This document shows, in pieces, positions 27,965-37,577 of a stretch of DNA of 64,000 nt (its first letter is position 1; each line of letters starts with the position of its first letter). Position numbers and translations under genes: made by a program. The notes below the pieces were generated by a model that saw nothing but the letters and a program-made list of their open reading frames with translations, had not been told where the DNA came from and did not search any database. Location of the stretch: positions 310,001 through 374,000 of the forward strand of contig JAGYKX010000005.1 in assembly GCA_018401115.1 (NCBI GenBank), given 5' to 3'. This DNA comes from Flavobacteriaceae bacterium (GTDB lineage: Bacteria > Bacteroidota > Bacteroidia > Flavobacteriales > Flavobacteriaceae).

Positions 27965-30070
27965 TCAACTGATGTAATTCCAAATATTTTTGTGTTTTAC
28001 AAGCGCTCTATACGCTAGTAAAATAGGTTTATTGCTTGCAGTGTCAAGATAAGGGTCTGATTTTAAAGTAGTTATAGCAACCTCTCTCGCTTTTTTAAGT
28101 AAATCTGCATCCTTGACAATATCTGCGATTTTGAGTTGTAACACGCCGCTCTGTTGGGTACCCATGAGATCTCCAGGCCCTCTTAGTTTTAAATCTACTT
28201 CTGCTATTTCAAATCCGTCGCTAGAAGCAACCATGGTTTCTAGTCGTGTTTTTCCTTCTTGAGACACTTTGTTTCCAGACATGAGGATACAAAAACTCTG
28301 TTCTGCACCTCTACCCACGCGTCCCCTTAATTGGTGTAATTGAGATAACCCAAAGCGCTCTGCACTTTCAATAATCATCACTGAAGCATTAGGAACATTA
28401 ACTCCAACTTCTATTACAGTTGTAGCTACCATAATTTGAGTTTGTCCTTTAACAAAACGGTCCATTTCGTAGGCTTTTGCTTCTGCATTCATTTGCCCAT
28501 GAACTATAGATACTTGAAATTCAGGTGCAGGAAAAGACCTTGAGATGCTGTCGTAACCATCCATGAGATCCTTGTAATCTAGTGCCTCTGATTCATTGAT
28601 TAATGGATAAACAACATAAACCTGTCTGCCTTTTTCAATCTCTTCTCTAATAAACTTAAACACCCCTAGTCTGTGAGAATCTGATCTCCAAACAGTTTTA
28701 ATTTCTTTTCTCCCTGGCGGCAGTTCGTCTATGATAGAAATATCTAAATCTCCGTAAATGCTCATGGCTAAAGTTCTAGGTATAGGGGTGGCAGTCATGA
28801 CCAATACATGTGGAGGTATGGTATTTTTATGCCATAATTTTGCCCTTTGAGCCACGCCAAATCTATGTTGCTCATCTATAATGGCAAGACCAAGGTTTTT
28901 GTAAACTACCGTATCTTCAAGTAAGGCATGGGTGCCAATCAGCACTTTTAATTCACCTGACTGAAGACTTTCTAGCAAAGGTTTTCTAGCACTTTTTTTA
29001 ACACTACCCGTCAGTAATGCTACTTGAATTCCTAAGGGTTCTAAAAGTTCTGAAACCCCTTTGAAGTGTTGGTTAGCAAGTATTTCAGTGGGCGCCATTA
29101 AGCAGGCTTGATAGCCATTGTCCAAAGCAAATAAAATACTCATTACAGCTACGATTGTTTTGCCTGATCCAACATCTCCTTGAAGCAATCTATTCATCTG
29201 CGCATTGCTTCCAACGTCTGTTCTAATTTCTTTTATGACCCTTTTTTGAGCATTGGTGAGTTGGAAGGGTAAGTAATTGTTGTAAAAGTTATTAAAATAC
29301 GCTCCTACCTCATTAAAAGGCAGGCCTTTAATTTTCTTTTTCCTGATAAGATTCTTTCGAATAAGCTGTAGTTGAATAAAAAATAACTCTTCAAATTTTA
29401 ATCTAGCCGCAGCTCTGCTGAGCATTTTTGCATCTTTAGGAAAGTGAATATGAAACAATGCGGTGGAGCGTTGTAATAATTTTAAATGGTCCAAAATGTT
29501 ATTAGAGAGGGTTTCCTCAAAAGCACTGCCACACTCGTTAAAGAGCTGTTCCATTGCTCTGAGCATAAACCTATTGCCCATATTAGCATTAGAAAGTCTT
29601 TCTGTACTGGGATAAATGGCCTGCAATCCTAGTCTGTTGTTGGCCTGGAAATTTTCCAACAACTCCATATCTGGATGGGCCATGCTAAACCTCCCTTGAA
29701 ATACCGATATTTTACCAAATATGACATAGGGGATATTGGGTTTAATGCTTTCTTTGATCCATTTAACGCCTTTAAACCAAACCAATTCCATAGCCCCTGT
29801 GTTGTCTGAAAATTTAGCAACCAATCTACTCCCTTTCTTTTGGGCTATGGTCTCTATTTGGGTAATTACCCCCACAATTTGAACCTCTGCTTGAGAGGTT
29901 TCTAATTGATTGATATGGTGGAATTGTGTTCTGTCTACATACCTATTAGGAAAAAAATGCAATAGGTCTTGATACGTATGTATGCCCAATTGCTCCTTTA
30001 AAAGTTTTGCTCTTGTAGGACCTATCGTTTTAAGGTAGGCAATAGGAGTTTGGAGCAGGGCTGAATTCAT
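27965..30070 (-). CDS. recG: ATP-dependent DNA helicase RecG
   Basis: Reverses stalled replication forks and migrates branched DNA. The 701 residues show an N-terminal wedge/OB domain (about 1-160, with VGVITQIETIAQKKGSRLV), then SF2 helicase motifs: LLQGDVGSGKTIVA (Walker A), MAPTEILANQHF, IIDEQHRFGVAQRA (motif II, DEQH), VMTATPIPRTLAMS, and motif VI LHQLRGRVGRGAEQSFC, ending with the RecG C-terminal domain. It is transcribed away from the patatin gene, with 105 bases between. Confidence 0.96.
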   Translation of the reverse strand: MNSALLQTPIAYLKTIGPTRAKLLKEQLGIHTYQDLLHFFPNRYVDRTQFHHINQLETSQAEVQIVGVITQIETIAQKKGSRLVAKFSDNTGAMELVWFKGVKWIKESIKPNIPYVIFGKISVFQGRFSMAHPDMELLENFQANNRLGLQAIYPSTERLSNANMGNRFMLRAMEQLFNECGSAFEETLSNNILDHLKLLQRSTALFHIHFPKDAKMLSRAAARLKFEELFFIQLQLIRKNLIRKKKIKGLPFNEVGAYFNNFYNNYLPFQLTNAQKRVIKEIRTDVGSNAQMNRLLQGDVGSGKTIVAVMSILFALDNGYQACLMAPTEILANQHFKGVSELLEPLGIQVALLTGSVKKSARKPLLESLQSGELKVLIGTHALLEDTVVYKNLGLAIIDEQHRFGVAQRAKLWHKNTIPPHVLVMTATPIPRTLAMSIYGDLDISIIDELPPGRKEIKTVWRSDSHRLGVFKFIREEIEKGRQVYVVYPLINESEALDYKDLMDGYDSISRSFPAPEFQVSIVHGQMNAEAKAYEMDRFVKGQTQIMVATTVIEVGVNVPNASVMIIESAERFGLSQLHQLRGRVGRGAEQSFCILMSGNKVSQEGKTRLETMVASSDGFEIAEVDLKLRGPGDLMGTQQSGVLQLKIADIVKDADLLKKAREVAITTLKSDPYLDTASNKPILLAYRALVKHKNIWNYIS

Positions 30071-30175
30071 GCTATAAATGTAACTTTTAAGTGCGATTTT
30101 TCCAATAGAAACTTATTTGAATCCCTTATTAAGCATCATATTTTACTACATTTATGGACCAGTTAAGATTAACAT

Positions 30176-31099
30176 ATGAAAAAAGCATTAGTTATTTCCG
30201 GCGGAGGCAGTAAGGGGGCATTCGCAGGAGGTGTGGCCCAATATCTCATGAGAAATCAGGGAAGAGAATACGACATTTTTGTGGGGACTTCCACAGGGAG
30301 TCTGCTCATTCCACAATTGGCTTTAAATAATTTGGAGAAATTACACCACGCTTACACCAATGTCAATCAGAGAAGTATTTTTGATGTAAATCCTTTTGTA
30401 GTTAAAAAGAAGGGAGACAGGGAGTATGTGACCATTAATTATATCACTACTTTATTTCAATTCTTAAGAAGGAAAAGAACTTTTGGTGAGAGTAATAACT
30501 TGAGAAAAACCATCGCTAAAAATTTTAGTAGGGCCTCTTTCGAAATGTTATTAAAAGGAGACAAGGAAGTTGTAGTGAGTGTTTCTAATCTCTCTAAAAA
30601 TAGAGTAGAGTATAAATCTATACACGATTACGACTACGAGACCTTTGTAGATTGGATCTGGATGTCTTGTAATTACATACCTTTCATGTCTTTAGTGACT
30701 AAATATGGTTATGAATACGGAGATGGTGGTTTAGGTTCAGTGGTCCCTATAAGAGAAGCGATTAGAAGGGGAGCGAAAGAAGTCGATGTGATTATTTTAG
30801 AATCAGAAAACATGGACCATAACAAAGTATTGGGAAAAAACCCATTCTCTTTGATGATCAGTATTTTTGGATTTGTATTGGATCAAATTGAATATCATGA
30901 CATCTCAGAAGGAATATTAGCCGCAAAGCACAATGGCGTTCAACTGAATTTGTATTATACACCAACAAAATTAACAGAGAATTCTTTGGTATTTAATAAG
31001 AAGCGAATGACAGAGTGGTGGGAGCAAGGTTTGGCTTATGCTCAGGAGAAATTCAAATCCAATTCTTCTCCTATACCTCAAAAAAAAGAAATGTATTAG
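30176..31099 (+). CDS. patatin-like phospholipase family protein
   Basis: Probable lipid acyl hydrolase of 307 residues without signal peptide. It has the oxyanion loop GGGSKGAFAGG, the nucleophile elbow GTSTGSL (Ser within GxSxG) and the catalytic Asp in YGDGGLGSVVP, giving the Ser-Asp dyad. The substrate is unknown; cytoplasmic patatins can act on membrane phospholipids. It is monocistronic, ending at a strong terminator shared with the convergent M20 gene. Confidence 0.92.
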   Translation: MKKALVISGGGSKGAFAGGVAQYLMRNQGREYDIFVGTSTGSLLIPQLALNNLEKLHHAYTNVNQRSIFDVNPFVVKKKGDREYVTINYITTLFQFLRRKRTFGESNNLRKTIAKNFSRASFEMLLKGDKEVVVSVSNLSKNRVEYKSIHDYDYETFVDWIWMSCNYIPFMSLVTKYGYEYGDGGLGSVVPIREAIRRGAKEVDVIILESENMDHNKVLGKNPFSLMISIFGFVLDQIEYHDISEGILAAKHNGVQLNLYYTPTKLTENSLVFNKKRMTEWWEQGLAYAQEKFKSNSSPIPQKKEMY

Positions 31100-31106
31100 T
31101 TCAAAC

Positions 31107-31136
31107 AAAAAAGTCTCGTAAAAACGAGACTTTTTT
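31107..31136. terminator. bidirectional terminator between patatin and M20 genes
   Basis: AAAAAAGTCTCG (31107-31118) pairs perfectly over 12 bp with CGAGACTTTTTT (31125-31136) around a TAAAAA loop. A-run and T-run flank it on both sides of convergent genes. Confidence 0.9.
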
Positions 31137-31169
31137 AATGTTTAGTTAGGGATATAAAGCGATTAATCC

Positions 31170-32444
31170 CTACTGAGACAAATAGTCTAAGGCCATTTCA
31201 GAAAGTGTTTTCACGCCTAATAACATTCCAGCATCATCAATTTTGAAGTCTGGAGTGTGGTGGGGAAAAGCTTCTTGATTACCTGGGGTATTGCCTCCTA
31301 AAAAGAAATAGAATCCTGGTACTTTTTCTTGGAAAAAAGAAAAATCTTCTGCCCCAGTGATAGCTTTCATAAGCATTACCTGGTCCTTACCCGCAGTTTT
31401 TTGTAGTGTCGGTAACATTTGCCCTACCAAATTAGCGTCGTTATAGGTAATAGCCGCACCGTTCACAATTTCTACGGTAGCTGTTCCGCCATAAGCAGCA
31501 GCTATGTTAGAAACCATTTCTTTCATGCGCTTGCCAATATGATCCCTCATTTTATAATCAAGCGTTCTGATAGTCCCTACCATTTCAGCAGTTTCAGGAA
31601 TGATGTTAAAACGAACACCAGCTGTTATTTTACCTACTGTAATCACAGCAGCTTCATTGGTTAAATCAGATTCTCTAGAAATAATGGTTTGTAGACCGTC
31701 AATAATTTTTGCGCTGATTAAAATAGGATCCACACCGCCCCAAGGCTGAGAACCATGTGTTTGTTTTCCATGCACTTTAATCACAAAACGATCAGAGGCA
31801 GCCATTGCGCCTAGAGGCTTATAACCGATCATACCTACAGGGAGCACAGAATTAATGTGAAGCCCAAAAATGGCATCGACCGAAGGGTTTTCTAAGACGC
31901 CCTCTTTAACCATGAGCAACGCACCACCTTCTTCTCCTGGAGGTGGACCTTCTTCAGCAGGTTGAAATACAAATTTTACAGTGCCTTTTATCTTGTCTTT
32001 GTGTTTGCTTAATACAGAAGCTACCCCCATGAGAATGGCAGTGTGGGTGTCGTGACCGCAGGCGTGCATTACGCCAACTTCTTCTCCCATAAAAGTACCT
32101 TTAACATTAGATTTAAAAGGCAGATCATTACGCTCCGTAACAGGCAATGCGTCTATGTCTGCTCTAAGTGCCACAACTTTTCCGGGAAGATCGCCTTTCA
32201 AAATACCCACAACCCCTGTTTTAGCCACCCCAGTGGTTACTTCAATGCCTAAGCTTTTGAGATGGGCTGCAATTTTAGCAGCAGTTTTAAATTCTTGATT
32301 TGAGAGTTCAGGATTCTGATGTATGTCATGGCGCCATTCAATGACCTGAGCTTCTATTTTTTTATAGTCGGAGACAGGCAATTGGAGTTGTGCTTGGGCA
32401 AAAGTTCCCAGCCCTAAAAAAATGGCTACTATTGTTTTTTTCAT
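31170..32444 (-). CDS. exported M20 family metallohydrolase (amidohydrolase)
   Basis: Zinc-dependent hydrolase of the M20D group that removes acyl or amide groups from amino acids (hippurate or N-acyl-amino-acid hydrolase-like). From ATG 32444 it has about 424 residues with a clear signal peptide (MKKTIVAIFLGLGTFAQAQ), so this start is preferred over an ATG 14 codons upstream (32486). Metal ligands appear in VGVMHACGHDTHTAILMG and FQPAEEGPPPGEEGGA; the dimerisation domain includes VHGKQTHGSQPWGGVDPI and the C-terminal ligand region GAEDFSFF. It is periplasmic or secreted; the substrate is not determinable. Confidence 0.93.
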   Translation of the reverse strand: MKKTIVAIFLGLGTFAQAQLQLPVSDYKKIEAQVIEWRHDIHQNPELSNQEFKTAAKIAAHLKSLGIEVTTGVAKTGVVGILKGDLPGKVVALRADIDALPVTERNDLPFKSNVKGTFMGEEVGVMHACGHDTHTAILMGVASVLSKHKDKIKGTVKFVFQPAEEGPPPGEEGGALLMVKEGVLENPSVDAIFGLHINSVLPVGMIGYKPLGAMAASDRFVIKVHGKQTHGSQPWGGVDPILISAKIIDGLQTIISRESDLTNEAAVITVGKITAGVRFNIIPETAEMVGTIRTLDYKMRDHIGKRMKEMVSNIAAAYGGTATVEIVNGAAITYNDANLVGQMLPTLQKTAGKDQVMLMKAITGAEDFSFFQEKVPGFYFFLGGNTPGNQEAFPHHTPDFKIDDAGMLLGVKTLSEMALDYLSQ

Positions 32445-32593
32445 AAGTTCATTAAAATGATTGGTTATCTGTTTAAATATACTCATATTATTAAAACCAA
32501 TGTTTCTAGGGCTCTTTTTTGTTTATAATTATTGGTTGTTCCCGCTTAAGAAACGCATATTAATAGTTAAATTTATACCCTAAAGATTGCATA

Positions 32594-34915
32594 TTGAAAA
32601 ACTATATAGAAAGCTTAAATGAGGCTCAGAAAGCCCCAGTACTCCATAAAGATGGCCCCTTAATGGTCATAGCAGGCGCGGGTTCTGGAAAGACTAGGGT
32701 GCTCACCATAAGAATTGCGCATCTCATGTCTCTTGGGGTAGATTCTTTTAATATTCTCGCCTTAACTTTCACCAATAAGGCGGCTAGAGAGATGAAGCAT
32801 AGGATCTCTACAATAGTAGGTGGTGCAGAGGCTAAGAATCTATGGATGGGAACTTTTCACTCTGTGTTTGCCAAATTATTGCGGTTTGACGGCGATAAAC
32901 TGGGGTACCCAAGCAATTTCACTATATACGATACGCAAGATTCTCAAAGACTCATTGCTTCCATTATTAAAGAAATGGGACTGGACAAGGATATCTATAA
33001 ATACAAGCAAATTCAGAATAGAATATCTTCCTATAAAAACAGTTTAATAACCGTTAAAGCCTATCACAACAATCCAGACCTTCTCGAGGCAGACGCAATG
33101 GCTAAAAGACCTCAAACTGGAGCTATTTACAAGGAATATGTAGATCGCTGTTTTAAGGCCGGCGCCATGGATTTTGATGATTTACTCTTACGTACTAATG
33201 AACTTCTAACCAGATTTCCTGAGGTGCTTATGAAGTACCAAAACAGGTTTAAATATATCTTAGTAGATGAGTACCAAGATACCAACCACTCGCAGTATTT
33301 AATAGTAAAAGCCCTTTCAGATAGGTATCAGAATATTTGTGTTGTAGGAGATGACGCTCAGAGTATTTACTCTTTTAGAGGCGCCAACATAGACAACATT
33401 TTAAATTTCCAGAAAGATTACGAACAGGTAGCCCAATATAGATTAGAGCAGAATTACAGGTCTACAGACAATATTGTAAAAGCGGCCAACAGTATTATTT
33501 CTAACAACACCAATCAGTTGGACAAAGTGGTATGGACCTCTAACGATCCTGGAGAATTAATCACTGTTCACAGATCTCCAACAGATGCAGAAGAGGGAAG
33601 GTTTGTTGCCGGAAGTATATTAGAAACTAAAATGCAAGAACAACTTCCAAACAGTTCCTTTGCGGTACTTTATAGAACTAATTCACAATCTAGGGCCATA
33701 GAAGACGCCCTTAGGAAAAGAGATATTGCCTACAGAATTTTTGGAGGGCTTTCTTTTTATCAAAGAAAAGAGATTAAAGATGTGTTGGCCTATTTAAGGT
33801 TGGTGATTAACCCTAAAGATGAAGAGGCTTTAAAGCGTATTATAAATTTTCCAGCCAGGGGAATTGGTCAGAGTACTTTGGATAAATTGGTGGTTGCAGC
33901 GAACCATTACGGCAGGTCTATTTTTGAAGTGATGGAACATTTAGACACTATTCCACTTCAGATAAACAATGGTACTAAGCGTAAATTAGAAGATTTTGTC
34001 ACCATGATCAAAAGTTATCAGGTGCTCAACGAGACGGCAGACGCATTTACGCTGTCTGAACATGTGGCTAAAAAGACTGGCCTACTTTTAGAATTCAAAA
34101 AGGACGGGACTCCTGAAGGAATTGCTAAAATGGAAAACATAGAAGAACTCCTCAACGGTATTAAGGATTTTGTCGATGGCCAGCAGGAGCTGGCCGATGC
34201 TACAGGGAATATTGCTGAATTTCTTGAAGATGTATCTCTTGCAACAGACTTAGATAAAGAGGTTGGAGATGAAGATAGGGTAGCGCTTATGACTATTCAT
34301 ATGGCTAAGGGTCTTGAGTTCCCTGTAGTGTATATAGTAGGTATGGAAGAAGATCTTTTTCCTTCTGCGATGAGTATGAACACTAGGTCAGAACTAGAAG
34401 AGGAGCGAAGACTTTTTTATGTAGCCCTCACTAGAGCAGAAAAAAAGGCCTACTTGACTTACGCCCAAACAAGATACAGATGGGGTAAATTGGTAGACGC
34501 TGAACCTTCTAGATTTATAGAGGAAATAGATGATAGTTTCTTAGACATACAAGTCCCAATTGATTCTTACCGTTTTAAACCCATGATAGATGCAGATATT
34601 TTTGGCGATGTAGACAAAAGTAAACTACGGCAAACTAAACCAGTTTCTTCCTCACCACCGAGCTCTTTTAGACCTAAAGAGAATCAATTGAGAAAGCTTA
34701 GAAAAATTAAACCTGATTTGTCCAGCCCGATTGGTAATGGAGAAGATGAAATAGAATTAATGGCTGGCTCCATAGTAAAACACAGTAGGTTTGGTAGCGG
34801 AAAGGTAATCTCTTTAGAAGGAGTAGGAGCAGATAAGAAGGCTTCTATTGACTTTGAAGTTGGTGGGCTTAAAAAACTGATCCTTCGTTTTGCTAAATTA
34901 GAAGTAATGTCTTAA
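32594..34915 (+). CDS. UvrD/PcrA-type ATP-dependent DNA helicase
   Basis: SF1A 3'-5' helicase of 773 residues for repair and removal of RecA or replication blocks. It begins ESLNEAQKAPVLHKDGPLMV, then the Walker A GAGSGKTRVLT, AFTNKAAREMK-like motif Ia (LTFTNKAAREMK), VDEYQDTN (motif II), VVGDDAQSIYSFRGA (motif III), LEQNYRST, MTIHMAKGLEFPVVYIVG and VALTRAEKKAYLTYA. The start is TTG at 32594; the next Met is inside the Walker A region, so TTG is needed for a complete enzyme. The C-terminal tail (about 730-773) has the PcrA-like Tudor fold (GSIVKHSRFGSGKVISLEG). tsaC follows 6 bases later. Confidence 0.95.
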   Translation: MKNYIESLNEAQKAPVLHKDGPLMVIAGAGSGKTRVLTIRIAHLMSLGVDSFNILALTFTNKAAREMKHRISTIVGGAEAKNLWMGTFHSVFAKLLRFDGDKLGYPSNFTIYDTQDSQRLIASIIKEMGLDKDIYKYKQIQNRISSYKNSLITVKAYHNNPDLLEADAMAKRPQTGAIYKEYVDRCFKAGAMDFDDLLLRTNELLTRFPEVLMKYQNRFKYILVDEYQDTNHSQYLIVKALSDRYQNICVVGDDAQSIYSFRGANIDNILNFQKDYEQVAQYRLEQNYRSTDNIVKAANSIISNNTNQLDKVVWTSNDPGELITVHRSPTDAEEGRFVAGSILETKMQEQLPNSSFAVLYRTNSQSRAIEDALRKRDIAYRIFGGLSFYQRKEIKDVLAYLRLVINPKDEEALKRIINFPARGIGQSTLDKLVVAANHYGRSIFEVMEHLDTIPLQINNGTKRKLEDFVTMIKSYQVLNETADAFTLSEHVAKKTGLLLEFKKDGTPEGIAKMENIEELLNGIKDFVDGQQELADATGNIAEFLEDVSLATDLDKEVGDEDRVALMTIHMAKGLEFPVVYIVGMEEDLFPSAMSMNTRSELEEERRLFYVALTRAEKKAYLTYAQTRYRWGKLVDAEPSRFIEEIDDSFLDIQVPIDSYRFKPMIDADIFGDVDKSKLRQTKPVSSSPPSSFRPKENQLRKLRKIKPDLSSPIGNGEDEIELMAGSIVKHSRFGSGKVISLEGVGADKKASIDFEVGGLKKLILRFAKLEVMS

Positions 34916-34921
34916 AAAAAT

Positions 34922-35542
34922 ATGGGGCAATTAATTAAAATATATCCAGATAATCCTCAGGAGTCTGCTTTAGAAAAAGTAGTTCGTGCACTTAGAGAGG
35001 GTGCACTTATTATTTACCCAACAGATACTGTTTATGGAATTGGTTGTGATATTACCAATAATAAAGCCTTGGAAAAGCTGGCTAAATTAAAAGGCGTAAA
35101 ACTTGAAAAAGCAACCTGGTCCTTTATTTGTGCTGATCTCAGTAATATCTCTGATTATGTGAAACAAATTGACACGGCTACTTTTAAAATTTTAAAACGA
35201 TCCTTACCTGGTCCTTATACTTTTGTACTTCCCGGTAACAACAATCTTCCGAAAGCCTTTAAGAAGCGTAAGACCTTAGGAATAAGGGTACCAGACCACT
35301 CTATTCCTAAAAGGATAGTTGAAATGCTTGGAAATCCTATAGTCTCTACTTCAATTTATGATCCAGATGAGTTGTTAGAATACACCACAGATCCAGAACT
35401 TATATTTGAAAAATGGGCTTCGCATGTTGCCTTTGTTATAGATGGGGGTTATGGAGATAATGTGCCTTCTACTATTGTAGATTTATCTGGAGATGTTCCT
35501 GAACTGATTCGTCAAGGTAAAGGGGCCTTTGATATGTTTTAG
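34922..35542 (+). CDS. L-threonylcarbamoyladenylate synthase (TsaC/YciO/Sua5 family)
   Basis: YrdC-domain protein of 206 residues. Motifs include LREGALIIYPTDTVYGIGCD, LKGVKLEKATWSFICADL, PGPYTFVLPGNNNLPKAF and KTLGIRVPDHSI, forming the nucleotide- and bicarbonate/threonine-binding pocket. The enzyme makes threonylcarbamoyl-AMP for the t6A37 modification of ANN-reading tRNAs. It is the short form without the Sua5 C-terminal domain. YciO-like paralogs have weak activity, so TsaC versus YciO is not settled. It shares a transcript with the helicase gene. Confidence 0.88.
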   Translation: MGQLIKIYPDNPQESALEKVVRALREGALIIYPTDTVYGIGCDITNNKALEKLAKLKGVKLEKATWSFICADLSNISDYVKQIDTATFKILKRSLPGPYTFVLPGNNNLPKAFKKRKTLGIRVPDHSIPKRIVEMLGNPIVSTSIYDPDELLEYTTDPELIFEKWASHVAFVIDGGYGDNVPSTIVDLSGDVPELIRQGKGAFDMF

Positions 35543-35599
35543 TGGTGATTTGCTTCTTGTTGAAAAAGGCATTCGATTAAAAATTGGGTACGATTTTAA

Positions 35600-35628
35600 A
35601 AAAATGCCACCCTTTGGGTGGCATTTTT
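35600..35628. terminator. bidirectional terminator between tsaC-like and OmpA-like genes
   Basis: AAAAATGCCACCC (35600-35612) pairs perfectly over 13 bp with GGGTGGCATTTTT (35616-35628) around a TTT loop, between convergent genes. Confidence 0.9.
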
Positions 35629-35648
35629 AGTATCATGTTTGCAAAAAC

Positions 35649-36482
35649 TTAGTTAATTGCAGCATCTTTTAATCCTTCTTCTATCATAGTATAGAACTGA
35701 TCAATTTTAGGAAGAACTACGATTCTAGTTCTTCTGTTTTTAGACAGTTCTGAAGAAACTGGTACATACTCAGCTCTACCAGCTGCAGTCATACGCTTAG
35801 GATCTACACCAAAATCTTTTTGTAGCATTCTAACTACTGATGTAGCTCTCTTTACAGATAAATCCCAGTTGTCTACTAAGTCTCCTTTAGAGAAACTTCT
35901 TTCATCTGTATGACCTTCTACCATAAATTCGAAATCTGGTTTGTTATTAACCACTTTAGCTACTTTTTCTAATACAGACTTCGCTTTATTAGAAACTATA
36001 TAACTACCAGTGTTAAATAATAACTTGTCAGATATAGATACAAAAACAACGCCTTTCTCTACGCTAATCTCAATATCTTCGTCATCTAAGTTGCCCAATA
36101 CACCTTTCAGACTTTGAACCAATGCAAGGTTAACAGAATCTCTTCTGGTGACAGCATTGTTTAATTTACGAATGGTCAAGTCTTTCTCTTTTAAACTTTC
36201 TAAGGAGCGCTCTAAATTGTCTGCTCCTTTAGAAGTTAATGTAGTTAAGTTACCAAGGTTGTTAATCAGTTCTTGATTGTTTGCTTTTAAATAAGCATTT
36301 TGATCTTCAAGCAATTGCAAACGAGCGGTGTCTTCCAAACAGCTATTTAATTTAACAGTAGCTGAATTGAGTAAGTCTTGAGTTTCTTTTTGTTTTGCTT
36401 CTAAGTCTGTGTATTTTTTTTGAGATACACAAGAAGAAAGTAATAGTGTGGCGCCTAAGCAGCCAAGGATGATTTTTTTCAT
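35649..36482 (-). CDS. OmpA family outer-membrane lipoprotein
   Basis: Envelope protein of 277 residues. A lipoprotein signal ends at LLLSSC (lipid Cys18). It is followed by a helical, probably coiled-coil region (about 20-115, heptad-like ...LEDQNAYLKANNQELINNLG...). The OmpA-like peptidoglycan-binding domain (about 150-255) contains FNTGSYIVSNKAKSVL, VEGHTDERSF, NWDLSVKRATSVV, AAGRAEYVPV and NRRTRIVV. It would tether the outer membrane to the cell wall, similar in plan to Pal or a short OmpA. It is monocistronic, with a -7-like element (TAAATTTG) upstream. Confidence 0.94.
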   Translation of the reverse strand: MKKIILGCLGATLLLSSCVSQKKYTDLEAKQKETQDLLNSATVKLNSCLEDTARLQLLEDQNAYLKANNQELINNLGNLTTLTSKGADNLERSLESLKEKDLTIRKLNNAVTRRDSVNLALVQSLKGVLGNLDDEDIEISVEKGVVFVSISDKLLFNTGSYIVSNKAKSVLEKVAKVVNNKPDFEFMVEGHTDERSFSKGDLVDNWDLSVKRATSVVRMLQKDFGVDPKRMTAAGRAEYVPVSSELSKNRRTRIVVLPKIDQFYTMIEEGLKDAAIN

Positions 36483-36508
36483 GGGTTGGAAAAATATAAT
36501 TAGTACGT

Positions 36509-36516
36509 CAAATTTA
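36509..36516 (-). promoter_or_regulatory. -7 element for the OmpA-like lipoprotein gene
   Basis: On the minus strand this reads TAAATTTG, an exact TAnnTTTG match, 26 bases before the start codon. The -33 position holds GTG rather than TTG. Confidence 0.45.
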
Positions 36517-36550
36517 TCTTTTATTCTTTAAAAAACACATGGCAAGTTAG

Positions 36551-37576
36551 TTAATCTTTTACTAAAAGCGAAAACTTTTTTAATCCCCTTACATAATGAG
36601 ACCAAACTATTGAAGTAGTGGTGGAGTATTTTAAGTATTTTTTTGGGCGTTGGTTTTTTTTAAATGTGCTAGGTGCCTCTTTATAAAAACCAATATGGGC
36701 ATGAAAAATTGCCAGACAATGACTAAACTTGCCTTGAATAATAAATCTACATCCAGCTATACCGTCTAAAATAAGCCTAATAAAAATCACTATTATAGCC
36801 CTTTTTAAAGGCATATTTTTTAATATTGAAAAAAGAGAGTTTCTAAAATTTAGAAATGTTTTTTTAGGGTTCATATTGCTCAGGGTTGAGCCACCCAAAT
36901 GAAACACAGAACTACTTCCGAGATACATGACTTTGTATCCAAGATTTCTTGCCCTCCAGCAAAGGTCAATCTCTTCTTGGTGAGCAAAGTAAGTTTCATC
37001 AAAACCATTCAGTAAAAGAAACACCTCCTTTCTTATGAACATACAAGCTCCAGTAGCCCAAAAAATTTCAGTGCTGTCATTGTATTGGCCCAGGTCTTGT
37101 TCAATGTGTTGAAATATTCTTCCCCGGCAAAAAGGATAACCAAAAGCATCTAAATAGCCTCCTGCAGCTCCGGCGTACTCAAAATGTGTTTTTTTTAATT
37201 CATCTAAAATTTTAGGCTGCGCAATAGCCAATTGTGCATCTGAATTAAAGGCTGTCAATATAGGAACTAGCCAATTTTCAGTGGGGGAAACGTCTGAATT
37301 CAATAAGCAAAATAGGGGTTCATTTATTTGTTGCAATGCCAAATTATACCCACCAGCAAACCCATTATTAGAAGGCATTTCTATGATGGTAACCTGGGGA
37401 AATCTTTCTTTTAAAAGTACTTTCGAACTATCTGTAGATCCGTTGTCTGCCACATATATGTGTGCCATTTCTCCACTGTTTTTAAGAACAGTCGGAAGGA
37501 ATCGCTCCAATAAAGCGGCTCCATTCCAATTGAGTATTACTACGGCTATTTGTTTCACAGGATTTTTAAATGGCAA
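36551..37576 (-). CDS. glycosyltransferase family 2 protein
   Basis: GT-A fold sugar transferase of 341 residues, cytoplasmic face of the membrane. It shows VVILNWNGAALLERFLPTVL, YVADNGSTDSSKVLL, NNGFAGGYNLAL, the DxD-like CLLNSDVSP and ATGACMFIRKEVFLLLNGFDE followed by HQEEIDLCWRARNLGYKV. A hydrophobic stretch near 265-290 (AIIVIFIRLILDGIAG) may anchor it. This resembles rhamnosyltransferase-type GT2 enzymes, but donor and acceptor are unknown. The HsdR_N-like gene ends 1 base upstream of its start, so the two are one transcript. Confidence 0.92.
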   Translation of the reverse strand: MPFKNPVKQIAVVILNWNGAALLERFLPTVLKNSGEMAHIYVADNGSTDSSKVLLKERFPQVTIIEMPSNNGFAGGYNLALQQINEPLFCLLNSDVSPTENWLVPILTAFNSDAQLAIAQPKILDELKKTHFEYAGAAGGYLDAFGYPFCRGRIFQHIEQDLGQYNDSTEIFWATGACMFIRKEVFLLLNGFDETYFAHQEEIDLCWRARNLGYKVMYLGSSSVFHLGGSTLSNMNPKKTFLNFRNSLFSILKNMPLKRAIIVIFIRLILDGIAGCRFIIQGKFSHCLAIFHAHIGFYKEAPSTFKKNQRPKKYLKYSTTTSIVWSHYVRGLKKFSLLVKD

Positions 37577-37577
37577 A